DNA from: Lepidodermella squamata
Taxonomy: Eukaryota; Gastrotricha
Direction of reading: 5' to 3'
Assembly (NCBI GenBank): GCA_047495785.1
Contig: JBLDXI010000031.1
Coordinates: 124,001 to 188,000, forward strand
DNA length: 64,000 nucleotides
Shown: positions 10,001 through 20,588 of the stretch, one piece after another
Position numbering within the stretch: position 1 is the first letter of the stretch
Layout of the letters: the number at the start of each line of letters is the position of its first letter
Program-made: the position numbers and the translations under genes
The notes under the pieces: model-generated
The model's input: the letters and a program-made list of their open reading frames with translations, nothing else
Told to the model about the DNA's origin: nothing
The model's database searches: none

Positions 10001-11485
10001 TCTGAACCACTTGTCCATGTAAGATCCAGAACATCCAATTAGCTGGACCAGTTCCCTTCTTCGAGCTGTAGTCGGATTTATGTTTACTGAAAATTCCTGG
10101 CAAGAAGAGTCTTCTCTATAAAATTATAAAAGCCTTGAAAATCCCACCTTCTCAAGGATCTCGCGATGATCTTCAGTCAGTTTGAAGAATGTCCGTCGGG
10201 TTGAAGGATAATTAAGATAACGATGATAACTGAACCAGGAACGGATCTTTGCCTCTGTTAACCCAGTCAAATCCATAAGTCTTTTAACTTCTGCGTGTTT
10301 CAGTAAATTCGTATTGCGAGCGAGTGATGCCTTCAACACTTCCCGTTGAGTGGGTGATATCTTCACAAAGTGTTTCGTCATTTCAAGTCGATAGCGATGT
10401 CCGTTGAACCATCGCTGAACTTTCTTGTCCTCACAACCGATTTCGCAAGCAAGCCTCTCAAATTCATCAATCGTCGGCCGGCCATTTCGATTGAAAGCCT
10501 CGACCAGTAATTCGTATTGACGCCCTGTGAATCGTCTACATTTCTTTTGTTCGCGTTTAAACCACGATTTGACCCGTTCAGGAGTTAGCTTCACTTCTTC
10601 AGATAGTTTTAAAAGTCGGTTCGCATGAAGTCGACTTCGTTTTGCCCGCTCCTTTTGGAGTATTTCCATCTGCCACTTCTCAAAAGGTCGGTTACCATAT
10701 GAAGCATCAAATTGGGACGCATTCAGTTCCCTTATCTATGGAATACAAAAGGAAGATGGGCATAGTCCAATACATACATATATACATGTTCAGGAACTTG
10801 GAAAATACTTTGGGACATTTCATAATACTAACCTTTTCTTTGTCAGCGTGATAGCCTTCTCTTAGTTTAATACCCTCGGCGTCACGCTTTCGCTTAAACC
10901 AACTAACAATGAATGACCTTGGACAGCCGATCGATTCAGCAAGCTGCGACTTCCGCTCAAAACTCGGGGAGATATTAACCTCGAACTCCTGGGAATCGAG
11001 CATGAAAATCAATATCACATTCAATGAAATAGTACCTTATTAAGGAGTGCGATATGTTCCCCAGAATATTTAAACTGAAATTTATCTGGGGGCACATCTG
11101 GTGGTCTATCTTTTCTACGGTGATAGCGCATCCAGGATTGAACTCGTGATATTGGGATTCCAACTTCTCGCGATAATCGATTAATCTCGTCAGATTTTGG
11201 GCGGGCATTTCTCAGGTAAGAGTCGTGCAATATTTTGTATTGCGCTGTTGACAGGATTTTCTGTGGCTTCAATTTGACTTCATCAGCATCAGCATTACTG
11301 CGGTCTTCCATCCAAGTTAGGACGCGGCTTGGCTTCTCGCCGATTCTTTTCGCAGCTATTTCAGCAACTGGCCGTATCGGAAGCTTTTTCCGTGAGCCTT
11401 CACACCTAGACTTCTGCCATTTCTTCAAGTAATCGCACAAGATTTCGACCTGATAGGGCTGGAAACCTCTTCGAATTATCTTCAT
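9989..11485 (-). CDS. Multi-homeodomain protein, copy 1 (3' end truncated by transposon)
   Basis: The exons (complement) are 11036-11485, 10833-10988, 10148-10735 and 9989-10096, giving 433 residues. It contains six complete divergent homeodomains and most of a seventh, collinear with the intact paralogue at 14.3-15.9 kb. Recognition-helix cores are VLTWMED, VQSWMRYHRR, IVSWFKRKRD, VKSWFKREQK, VQRWFNGHRY, IRSWFSYHRY and MDKWFR. The last exon runs into the P-type element at 10000, immediately after WFR of helix 3. The transposon supplies three residues (HRQ) and a stop at 9989-9991. The start MKIIRRGFQ matches the paralogue's MKRIRRGFQ; the longer upstream frame is poorly conserved. The protein may still be made, lacking the normal C-terminal tail. 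It is presumably nuclear and DNA-binding, but see the missing Asn51. Confidence 0.8.
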
Positions 11486-11624
11486 TAATATGATTAAACC
11501 TGTTTTGAAAAGAATTGCATTGAGTAAGCTGGAAACGGGGAGGCAGAAGGGATGGGGCGTTCGTGCTTTGTTTTCCATTTAGAATAAAATTTCCAAAGTT
11601 TCCAATTCTAAATACCATAGACTA

Positions 11625-12037
11625 CTCATAGAGAAAAAATGAACAGAGTAAGCACTCAAGCTAAAATTTTGATCTGCATTATTATAGAATTGCGTTCTCA
11701 AAACGGATATCTCCGTTTCTCACCATATTTTGCATGCCAATAGAACGCGAGCTGCTCTTTCACGTGGTATAAGATTTGAGGTGGGCAATTGCTGCTCAGT
11801 CTTGATCTCATCAAAATTAATGAAACGATAGTGAAAACGAGGTTTTTGTATCGTAACAACGGTTGGGTTGCCCACCTCAAATCTTATACCACGTGAAAGA
11901 GCAGCTCGCGTTCTATTGGCATGCAAAATATGGTGAGAAACGGAGATATCCGTTTTGAGAAAGTCAACTTTGAATAAAAATGAAGATTTAGAAATTTTAG
12001 CTTGAGTGCTTTCTCTGGTCATTTTTTTCTCTATGAG
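11625..12037. mobile_element. Hairpin MITE, 413 bp, arms about 170 bp
   Basis: The left arm (11625-11790) and right arm (11870-12037) are inverted copies. The inner 90 bp are almost perfect (from CTCAAAACGGATATC through GATTTGAGGTGGGCA); the outer parts are diverged but clear, beginning CTCATAGAGAAAAAA. ACTA is present directly outside both ends (11621-11624 and 12038-12041), a plausible 4-bp target duplication. There is no coding capacity beyond mirror-image frames. A transcript would fold into a long hairpin. Confidence 0.82.
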
Positions 12038-12041
12038 ACTA

Positions 12042-12895
12042 CTATTCAGGTTGAGAAACATTTTATTGCATGCGACTGAACTAACAAATAAATAACGCGA
12101 GAAAATATTTAAATATTTCAGTAGATGTTATACCGCGATCGGAACAAGTTTGAAGTGCGCGATTGACGTGCAAGAACTGTGCGCACGAAACATGAATGTC
12201 AGGCGGTTTTTTAGTGGCAACAATGAAGGTTTGGAAGTAGCCAAAATGACGAAATGAAATTGTATTAACGTTCTTCATAGTTTTATAATGATGGAAAAAA
12301 GGTTCACCAACATTTTTACCCTTGTGGGTTTAGGGGGCGGCGAAGAGCGATCAGCTCGAGTCCGACGGCTCGGTCGCGTACAGCCTGCTTTTCCCCCAAA
12401 ATTCATCATTATCAATTGTTAGACAGAGAAGCTGTTGTTCTTCCCGATCTCTGGCTGTAATTTCTGCCAACTCTGAATCCGCTAATTTAATCAGAATGAA
12501 GACTGTGATTGGTTGGTTCAAAAAGCACGTGACACGTATCGCCGTTTCAATTTTTTTCTCTGATAGCACCGAGCTGGGATTATACTGGTGTGGATTCCAT
12601 GGTTCACACTGTGTCCATTGGTTATTGCGCATAAGGTAAAGCGTCTGATTAAGGATCAGAATATTCCTGGTACGCCTCTTGGCAGCTTCGAAATTTTTTC
12701 AATCCATAACAGTGTAAGGAAATACGAAATTTAGCGGAAATTGACTACTCATCTGCCATCAAGCCGAGATAGCTCCTTTGGGAGAGCGTTATAGACAAAA
12801 TGTTCCTGGTTCCGGGTCTCTGCGTGTAACTTTTTGCGTCGTCTCCGGCCTATACTTAATGGAATACCCGCAGCTCACGATGACTTTACAACGCA
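12042..12895. other. Non-coding spacer with a dispersed repeat
   Basis: About 12139-12230 is homologous to 16808-16885 in the same orientation; shared blocks include GTGCGCGAT, GACGTGCAA, CTGTGCGCACGAAACA and GTTTTTTAGT. A 93-residue minus frame (12351-12632, ending EPSDSS) is open but belongs to no family that I recognise. Its status as a gene is doubtful. Confidence 0.5.
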
Positions 12896-12966
12896 GGCTC
12901 GTTGGTCTAGGATATGATTCTCGTTTCGGGTGCGAGGGGTCTCGGGTTCAATTCCCGAACCTCACT
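12896..12966 (+). tRNA. tRNA-Pro(CGG)-like sequence, degenerate acceptor (probable pseudo-tRNA)
   Basis: It begins GGCTCGTTGGTCTAGG (A-box region), has an anticodon arm CTCGT-TTCGGGT-GCGAG that pairs with a seven-base loop and anticodon CGG, and a T arm TCGGG-TTCAATT-CCCGA with a perfect B box (GGTTCAATTCC). The 5' acceptor strand GGCTCGT would need ACGAGCC, but the 3' strand reads ACCTCAC, leaving about three of seven pairs. The 3' end coincides with the start of a fold-back element at 12961, and six Ts follow at 12975. It could be a gene damaged by that insertion, or a tRNA-derived SINE head. Confidence 0.6.
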
Positions 12967-13735
12967 TGCGCAACTTTTTTAGTTTAATTTTTAATTATTA
13001 TTAGTTTTAACCGTTTTTCTCCGGATCGGTAGCAACTATACATTATAGAAAATATAATATGATTATAGCGAAACGTCTGAGGCATCGATTTATTACTATT
13101 TTTCAGAGTCGGTCATTATGATTAACGATACCATTGCAAAAAAACCAGATAAGCATGTTATTATCATCAAGCAAAAGCGCACTAGCATCCTCAATATCTT
13201 CCTACTTCTTTTTGTAATCAGAAATCAAGGTTGATAAACTGTCCAAACTAATGAAGAAGTCATCAGCTGATTTGTCGCTTGACTCGAATTCGCCTACTAC
13301 CTCCTAGATGCTGGATTCTACAACCTCGTATTTGGGCTAAATGCGCTTCACCTTCATCCCTCATCCCCCTTTCGATCCCCTTTCGTTGGGGCAGGAAGCA
13401 TGAGCTATTGTTGATGCATATAGTGTTAAATTGATAATGTTAAATAACATGTTTAATAAAATTATTTCAAATTGGGATCGATTGGGACGCGTGCGAGTTT
13501 TAACCGCTGAGGGCGCGCTATAGTTGTTCCACCTGTCACTAAAACCCAAAAATTTGAGATCAACGGATGCCTCAGACGTTTTGCTATAATAATATTATAT
13601 TTCTTATAATGTAGTTGCTACTGATCCGGAGAAAAACGGTTAAAACCAATAATAATTAAAAATTAAACTAAAAAAGTTGCGCAAGTGAGTTTGCGCTGGT
13701 TGCGCAAGTGCCAGTTGCGCAAGTGCTAGTTGCGC
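12961..13735. mobile_element. Fold-back element with about 125-bp inverted ends plus terminal 15-bp repeats
   Basis: The left arm 12961-13086 and right arm 13566-13689 are inverted copies with few mismatches; both contain CTCACTTGCGCAAC, the run TTTTTTAGTTTAATT, the block CCGTTTTTCTCCGGATC and AACGTCTGAGGCATC. Just outside the right arm (13674-13735), GTTGCGCAAGTG-type units repeat about four times at roughly 15-bp spacing. The core (13087-13565) has no recognisable gene. No clear target duplication was found. Confidence 0.75.
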
Positions 13736-14344
13736 AAGGGAGGGGCAACCATTTTTTTGTATTAAAAACTTATAAAAACCTAAACGCGTGTCTCCTAAAC
13801 GGCACGTGTCGTAGTAAAATTATTGCTCAATGAGATATCTCTATCGGCAATTGGAAGAATTGCTCATTGCGATACGACATACGGTATTCGATATAATTGG
13901 AGAGCATTGAGGACCGACGGTAAAAAGCGATATGAACACAAAACGAAGTTTATCAGCTAGCGAAATCCGATGGAAGCTCGGAAAGCCGAATTTATTAACG
14001 TTAGCCCAGCTTTGGATCCATGGTTGGAATTTCTGGGATTGAATATCCTTGGCGTCATTGAAACTTTCGGATGTAAACTTCTCAATGTCAATTATTATGC
14101 TTAGACTCATTGTTCACACAAGAAACGCGAATTGACATTTTCCAATCACTTGCCGCCAGAGAAAATGATTTAACATTATTGTCTATGCTTGCCGCCTATC
14201 ACATTAGAACCTTAAATCTAAATTGTTTAGATGTACGCCAATTGTTTACGCAAATGAAAAGTATCTTTTCTCGAAATGCCTTATCAAACATTTCTCAACT
14301 TTCACTGCATTGATATCTGCATTGCGAAGTCATACATTTCAGTA
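13736..14344. other. Intergenic region downstream of the homeodomain copy 2
   Basis: It contains overlapping short frames on both strands (13841-14110 minus and 14110-14313 plus) without recognisable domains. Given the orientation, the 3' UTR of the neighbouring minus-strand gene lies here. Confidence 0.4.
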
Positions 14345-15888
14345 TCAGCCGGATTTGGGTTCTTCTTGAACACCTCTGTCAATATCAGCCGGTTTCGATG
14401 CTCTCCCGTTTCGCAGTCTTCTCATTCTGAACCACCTGGCCAGGTCGTAAGATTTCGGAGATCCAATTAGCTGGGCCAATTCCCTCTTTCGATCTGCAGT
14501 CGGATATGCGTTGAGTGAAAACTCCTAGAAAGCAAATGCGTTTCAATAAAATCTATGAAATCTTCAAAATTTTACATTCTCAAGGATTTCGCTCTGTTCT
14601 GGAGTCAACCTAAGCATTTTCGGTCGGGTTGATGGGCAAGTAAGATAACGATGATAACCGAACCAGGAACGGATCTTTGCTTCTGTTAAACCAGTAACAT
14701 CGATCAGTCTTCTAACTTCTGCAAGTTTCAGTGACTTATTATTGCGAGCAAGTGACGACTTCAATGCTTCACGTTGTGTGGGTGTTATCTTCACAAGCTT
14801 TTTCGTCTTTCCAAGTCGATAGCGATGTCCGTTGAACCATCGCTGAACTTTCTGCTTGTCCTCACAACCGATTTCGCAGGCAAGCCTCTCAAATTCATCA
14901 TTCGTCGGCCGGCCATTTCGATTGAAGGCCTCCGTCAGCAGTTCGAATTGTCGCCCTGTGAAACTTCCACATTGCTTAACTTTGCGTGTAAACCACGATT
15001 CGACCCGTTCAGGGGTACACTTCACTGCTTCGGAAATTTGTATAAGACGGTTTGCGTGAAGTCGACTTTGTTTTGCTCGCTCCTTCAGGAGTATTTCCAG
15101 CTGCCATGTCTCAAAACATCGATTGCTACATGAAGCATCAAATTTGGATGCATTCAGTTGCTTTATCTGTAATAAAAAAATGAAAGGTGGGAATGGATCG
15201 ATATATGAATGTTCAGAAAATTTCGTAACACTTACCTTTTCTGCGGCAACGTGATAGCCTTCTCTTAGTTTAATACCCTCGGCGTCACGTTTTCGTTTAA
15301 ACCAACTAACAATGAATGACCTTGGACAGCCGATCGATTCAGCAAGCTGCGACTTCCGCTCAAAACTCGGGGAGATATTCATCTCGAACTCCTGGGAATC
15401 GAGCATGAAAATCAATATCACATTCAGTGAAATAGTACCTTATTAAGGAGTGCGATATGCTCCAAGGAGTATTTGAACCGAAATTTTTCCGGAGGCACAT
15501 CTGGTGGTCTATCTTTTCTACGGTGATAGCGCATCCACCATTGAACTCGTGATATTGGGATTCCAACTTCTTGCGATAATCGATTAATCTCATCAGGTTT
15601 GGGACGGGCATTTCTCAGGTAAGAGTCATGCAAAATTTTGTATTGCGCTGTGGAAAGGATTTGCTGTGGCTTTAATTTGACTTCAGCAGCATCAGCTTTA
15701 CTGCGGTCTTGCATCCAAGTTAGCACGCGGCTTGGCTTCTCGCCGTTTCTCTTCGCGGCTATTTCAGCGACTGACCTTATCGAAAGCCTTTTCCGTGAGC
15801 CTTCACACCTAGACTTCTGCCATTTCTCCAAGTATTCGCACAGGATCTCGACCTGATAAGGTTGGAAACCCCTTCGAATCCTCTTCAT
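14345..15888 (-). CDS. Multi-homeodomain protein, copy 2 (intact, seven homeodomains)
   Basis: The exons (complement) are 15439-15888, 15236-15391, 14576-15166 and 14345-14524, giving 458 residues. Seven homeodomain-like helical units carry the helix-3 tryptophan at about residues 58, 118, 180, 260, 312, 370 and 430 (WMQDR, WMRYHRR, WFKRKRD, WFTRKVK, WFNGHRY, WFGYHRY, WFRMRRL). Upstream helix-1/2 patterns such as FTGRQFELLTEAF and PTNDEFERLACEIG are typical. None has the near-invariant Asn51; it is D, Y, R, R, G, Y and M in order. Introns 1 and 3 fall at the equivalent point inside homeodomains 3 and 7, pointing to internal duplication. Multi-homeodomain proteins are known in nematodes and in ZFHX-type factors, but I cannot place this one. 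Likely a nuclear DNA- or protein-binding factor; the function is unknown. Copy 1 upstream is a tandem duplicate. Confidence 0.85.
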
Positions 15889-17116
15889 TGAGGAAATATG
15901 ATGAAACCTATTTAAAAAAAATTTCATTGAACCAACTGGGAGCGCGAAGGAGAATGAAGGGCTTTTTGCCAGTCTCACAAGTGGTAGCATAAGATTTCCA
16001 GCTCCATTTGTTAAACAAGAAGTTTCCATGCTGGGTAAAATTATTTAGGACAGAACGACGAGACGCAGAGGTTTTTTCGCGCTGTTGCGTTAAATATTGC
16101 GAATGAGACACTCATAGTTTTACAGTAGCTAATCCTAATAGCCTCCTGTAGGGGCGCAAAAAATCTTTGTCCCCGGATGTATTGTTACGTAACAGCAATT
16201 TTACAAAGTGGTCGGACGGAACGACGCGCAGGAATTCATAATTTTGAAAAAATATTTTTCGACTTCAAATTCTCTGAATCTTCTGGGCGAAACAGCATGA
16301 TCATATTTTTACATAGTCTACCAATGAGTAAATAATGAAAAAATGCATTTGGTATGACATGGTACCTTATCGTATGGTTACGCCGCATCCCATTTCAATG
16401 TAAGGTCATCAGGACGGAACGACAGGACGGAACAACGCTCTGATTATCTCAGCAACGCTGAGGAATTTCAAAAAATAAATTAGATATTCTGAATAAGCGT
16501 GAAAAGTTAGGGCGGTGGAAATTTGCGCATGATTTGTGCGTGATTTGCGCGTGATTTGGGCATTATCTGCGCATATGGCTCTCACCCGTGTTGAGCGCGA
16601 AGTCAACTGCTAAAGTTAGAATTTTCCCTGCATTATATTCCTAATAATATAAGCATAGACTATTGAACATCAGAAAAACCTATGTTGGTTAGAGATGCAT
16701 TTTTGAGGATGCGACTGAACGCTAGGTCAATACAATATGTACCTCGGCGGGATTTGTACATTGGAGCTTAAATTTATGCCAGGCTTTGCACCGCAGCTCA
16801 ATGGAAACAGGCTTGGAGTGCGCGATGGACGTGCAAAGACTGTGCGCACGAAACACAGGGAGACAGTTTTTTAGTTGCAACAGGTGAGTTCATGAGCTTT
16901 TTATGTTATGTTAAGCTAGCTTTGTATTCCTCGAACACTCAATAAAATCTGAGGTGGAACGTAAGACAATGATGACTTAAAGCAGCTAACATCCTACTTT
17001 ATTCTACAATCTACAATCTACAATCATGATGATCAGTGATTATACTTATCATAATCCTGGAATAGTTATGGATGAGCGGTGGAAATATTGGTCAATAGTT
17101 GTAAAATCCAATGCTT
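15889..17116. other. Non-coding spacer with short repeats
   Basis: The motif GGACGGAACGAC or a close variant occurs near 16047, 16210, 16412 and 16422, which looks like subterminal repeats of an eroded element. A second copy of the 12.1-kb dispersed repeat lies at 16808-16885. No gene was recognised. Confidence 0.5.
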
Positions 17117-17954
17117 TTAAAGCGTAAGACAGTAGCCAAAACTACGAGACCAGCCGCTGGCGAGACAAGTTGCAGACTTCTCACCAATCCAAACGCCCCG
17201 GGAACAGCCGACGACAAACAGCGTCTCGCCGATGCGAGCTCCCATGGTCATGTCGGAAATCTTGCGGCCACCAACTGTGGTCACAGTGCCATAGCCAGAT
17301 CCAGTAAATGTCAACGTGCAGTCTGATCCGCCAGCTGGGCAACCGGCCTCGTCCGAACCATCAAAGCAATCTTCCTCGCCGTCGCATTGAAATGTACCTG
17401 TTCCATTATAAATATCGATAAAATGCTAGTTTGTGAAAATAATTCAATGATACCTGGGAGGCACGTTCCAGTGGTACGACATCTAAAAGCAGTGGCAGCG
17501 CAGGTGGGGCAAGAAAGTTCGTCAGCGCGGTCTCCGCAGTCGTTGTAACCATTGCAACGGAAACTGAAAAATCACCACCTTCAGTTATAGCATTCAGTCT
17601 TTCAAACATCATATTACGCGTAAGGGATACATCTGCCGTTACCACAACTGTAGGAATTCCCTTTGCAGTACTGTATAAAGAAACGATTGTAGAGAGAAGC
17701 TTCTTTTATGATGAATCCTACCGAGCAGCCGCGTTCGTCTGAATAGTCGCCACAATCGTTATCGCCATCGCAGACGTACCTTGATAGAACATTCAGGTTA
17801 TCATGACAAAACATATGGGTGATGTAGCTTACGTGGAGTTGATGCACACTGAATTCGTACATGTCGTCTGGCCTCGCAAGCATTCAAGTGCCGTGGCCTG
17901 GTAGATTGAAACCATAACCAACAGGGCACAGCCGAAAATCAAACCGTTGAACAT
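17117..17954 (-). CDS. Secreted protein with three LDLa repeats and a sushi-like domain (copy 1)
   Basis: The exons (complement) are 17833-17954, 17722-17779, 17618-17670, 17454-17563 and 17117-17397, giving 207 residues. A signal peptide (MFNGLIFGCALLVMVS) is followed by three LDL-receptor class A modules. Their Ca-binding acidic cores read [32 protein letters not shown] and [16 protein letters not shown]. The C-terminal domain runs from [12 protein letters not shown] through [14 protein letters not shown] to [11 protein letters not shown]...YC, with four cysteines and the glycine/tryptophan pattern of a CCP/sushi module. It is probably extracellular and ligand-binding. The paralogue at 35.9-36.8 kb is in inverse orientation with identical exon lengths. 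Confidence 0.88.
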
Positions 17955-18033
17955 TTTTTGAAATTTGAAGGTAAACTTGAGATTTTAGATGAAGCTTGCC
18001 GATGGAATGGTGAGAATGTGGCTTTTGGGGTTG

Positions 18034-18041
18034 CTTTTATA
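18034..18041 (-). promoter_or_regulatory. TATA box of the LDLa-sushi copy 1
   Basis: On the minus strand, TTGGCTATAAAAGC lies about 82 bases upstream of the start codon. The same sequence at the same distance precedes the inverted paralogue, and flanking upstream sequence (CTTGCCAAATGTC, TCTAGTACCC) is also conserved between the two. Confidence 0.75.
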
Positions 18042-20588
18042 GCCAACGGAGTGGGTACTAGACGTGTTTCTCGACATTTGGCAAGCTGTATCGAAGGATG
18101 TAATATGGGTCAGCATTGACTCATAGCTGACTAAACAGCCCACCATTACATTATGATGCGACTAAATATCGACGTCGACAATGAAGCAACTGCAATTAAC
18201 TTCCACTTCTTTTGTTGTCTAGCTTAATGATAGGGGTTTCCTGCAAGCCATTAAACTGCACTCACAACTACTCTCATAAAACTACGCCTTTTTGACGTTA
18301 TAATGACGACGACAATGCACACACGAAAAGCTCATAATGATGCATGGTGATTATTCATTTTCGTCACACATCGTTATGCTGATTTTATGCAAAAAAAACC
18401 TCGAGAATTAGAACGTTGGCTATTAAAATCGATCGTCGTTCTAACAGCCTAGATCAGTGGTGCGCAAACTCGGTTTTTCCGGCCGCTTGCGGCCTGTCGA
18501 AGCATTTTTGGCGGCCGGCTGGCCTGTCGGCTTAGTAATATTACGTGCGGCCGGTCGAAGCTTGTGGAGTCGGTGATTTGGTATTATAGGGGAACAGAAG
18601 GCACCCAGATCCAAAATGTTGTTGAGTAATCGATAGGTCTAGCCACCTTAATTTAACGGGGTAATTTCTTGTAATTTTTCATGGTCAAATAATGGCTGAT
18701 CGATGGACTATCTTGCTAATTGTTTGTTCCTCCTCGAATGAGATGCCACGAGTTTTTCCACTTAGACTTAGACGCTTTCGAGTTGATAAAACGGAGAGAT
18801 TTCATAAACCTTGGACCTGTTTTCCATCTGGAACATCCATTAAAAATTGCGTTTTTAAACCTTTTTACCTTTGCCTTTTGACTTCATCTCGATCTGAACT
18901 ATGGCTTAAAATTTTCGGAACTAAGGATTGTAACGTGGTATGCGATTTTTTGATTAAGATGAATCTGGAATTTGAGACTGGTACCAAGACAGGGGATCAA
19001 TGATTTAACCTGAGAAGGCTGGGTTGCATTTGTGGCTTTTGTTTAGTCTCATAAAATGTTCTGCATCATCCACCGTGGAAAATAGGAAATGAGTATTAAT
19101 TTTGAATTTTTTTGTCGAAATCTTGGTTTAGAGAAAAATTTTACAACGAAAATCAGTTGATTTGGCCGATGACATAAAAAATTATTCCGGCAGTGCGGCC
19201 GGTTTAAGACGCCGAGAGTGTTGCGGAGAGTGTTAGGGACATTTCCGGCCGCCGAAATTGCTTAAATGGACCTAGAAGGCCAGAAGACAGTTACAGTGAA
19301 AACACGCTAGCTTTTTTGAAACTCATAAAACGCGCAGGTAAGGAACAAGTTATAAGGGAAAATGGGCTTGATTTCGAAATTTGAAAAACCCATTAAAATA
19401 ACTGAAAATGACGTTGGGAACAATTCGGATTGCTCATTGGGATACCTCAATCGGCTATTGGGAGAAATTGCCTTATACGATACGACTAATACATAACATT
19501 ATCATATTCTTCATTATTTTGTAGATTCTGGTCAGCCCCTAGATTTGTGTTGAACTCAATTTTTCGCGGCTTTTTCCGAGCAAAATCCAGGGTTGTACCT
19601 GTCCGGATGAGCGGAAGTGAACGAGAAGCTGTGCATCCTGAGCTATTCGACTACGTCACCGTTGTAATGGCTTGCTGCAATCATTGAGCTGGAAATATAG
19701 AATTGTCTTCAAAAATATAGGTCGAGTAGCTTGGCCAATTCGATATTTTACGGTATAACATTCGTAAATCGTTTATATCTGAACTCGCCGCACTCGATTT
19801 ACTCTTCTCAACTCGCCTCCGGCTCGTTTCGATTCGTAAATCTCGGTCGGCTCCGTTCAGAAATGAACTCTTTACTCATGTCATACCATACAAATATAAC
19901 ATTGTTACTATTCATGGCGTTTTAAAATTAGCGCCGGAAAATTGAGAAGTTTTGTATACGGTACTTGACCAGGTAGCCATGTTTCCATATTGAATGCTTT
20001 AAGCGCGTGCATCAATACATGCCCCCTTTTAAATTCCTTCTCTTTTGTCTCCGATTCTCGAGGGAAATGTCGCGCGAAATACCTGTGCACTGTGCACTAA
20101 GTTTTATCAGGTTGAATGTACAATTTCAAGATTTCACATAAGCGCTTGCACCTTATTGCAAAGCTTTTGACTTCATGTAGTATATTCTTGGCTAAACATT
20201 TTACCTCATTGCCCCTCACTTGGAAATTGAAAAATCAAATCGATAGGCACTTAGGATACAATTCTGATTAGGTTCATTTGCTTTAATCATCAAAAAAGTG
20301 AAGCGCAGCAGGTTGGTGATGTTCAAGAAATTGACTAGTCATGTGATATTTCTAATCATTGTAATCACTATAATAGGATGCGCAACTAACCTTTCAAACT
20401 TAAATGGGGATCACCAACTTGTAAAATGTTCGCAAACTGACTAGAATATTCATCAATTAGCTAATGCGGCTCAATTTTCAATCCACCACAGCGATCAAAA
20501 CTTGTCTTTATTTCTCCGGCTGCTAAGGTCAAAGACAATTTTGAAACTAAGTTGAAGAGAGACTAAAAATTTTCGACATCCACCTGTC
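18042..20588. other. Long non-coding region with a hAT-like terminus
   Basis: CAGTGGTGCGCAAACTCGG at about 18456 has the form of a hAT terminal repeat. Downstream GGCCGG-rich repeats recur to about 19260, but I could not find the opposite terminus, so this is a fragmentary element at best. A 103-residue plus frame at 18692-19003 lies inside it and matches nothing I know. The stretch immediately before 20589 should contain the GPCR promoter. Confidence 0.5.

Noticed and set aside
11720-12061. Similar frames on the minus strand within 11.7-12.1 kb
   Set aside because: They are mirror images caused by the hairpin MITE arms.
18692-19003. 103-codon plus-strand frame
   Set aside because: No signal, domain or paralogue visible, and it lies in a GGCCGG-repeat region after a hAT-like terminus. 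Not enough to call a gene.
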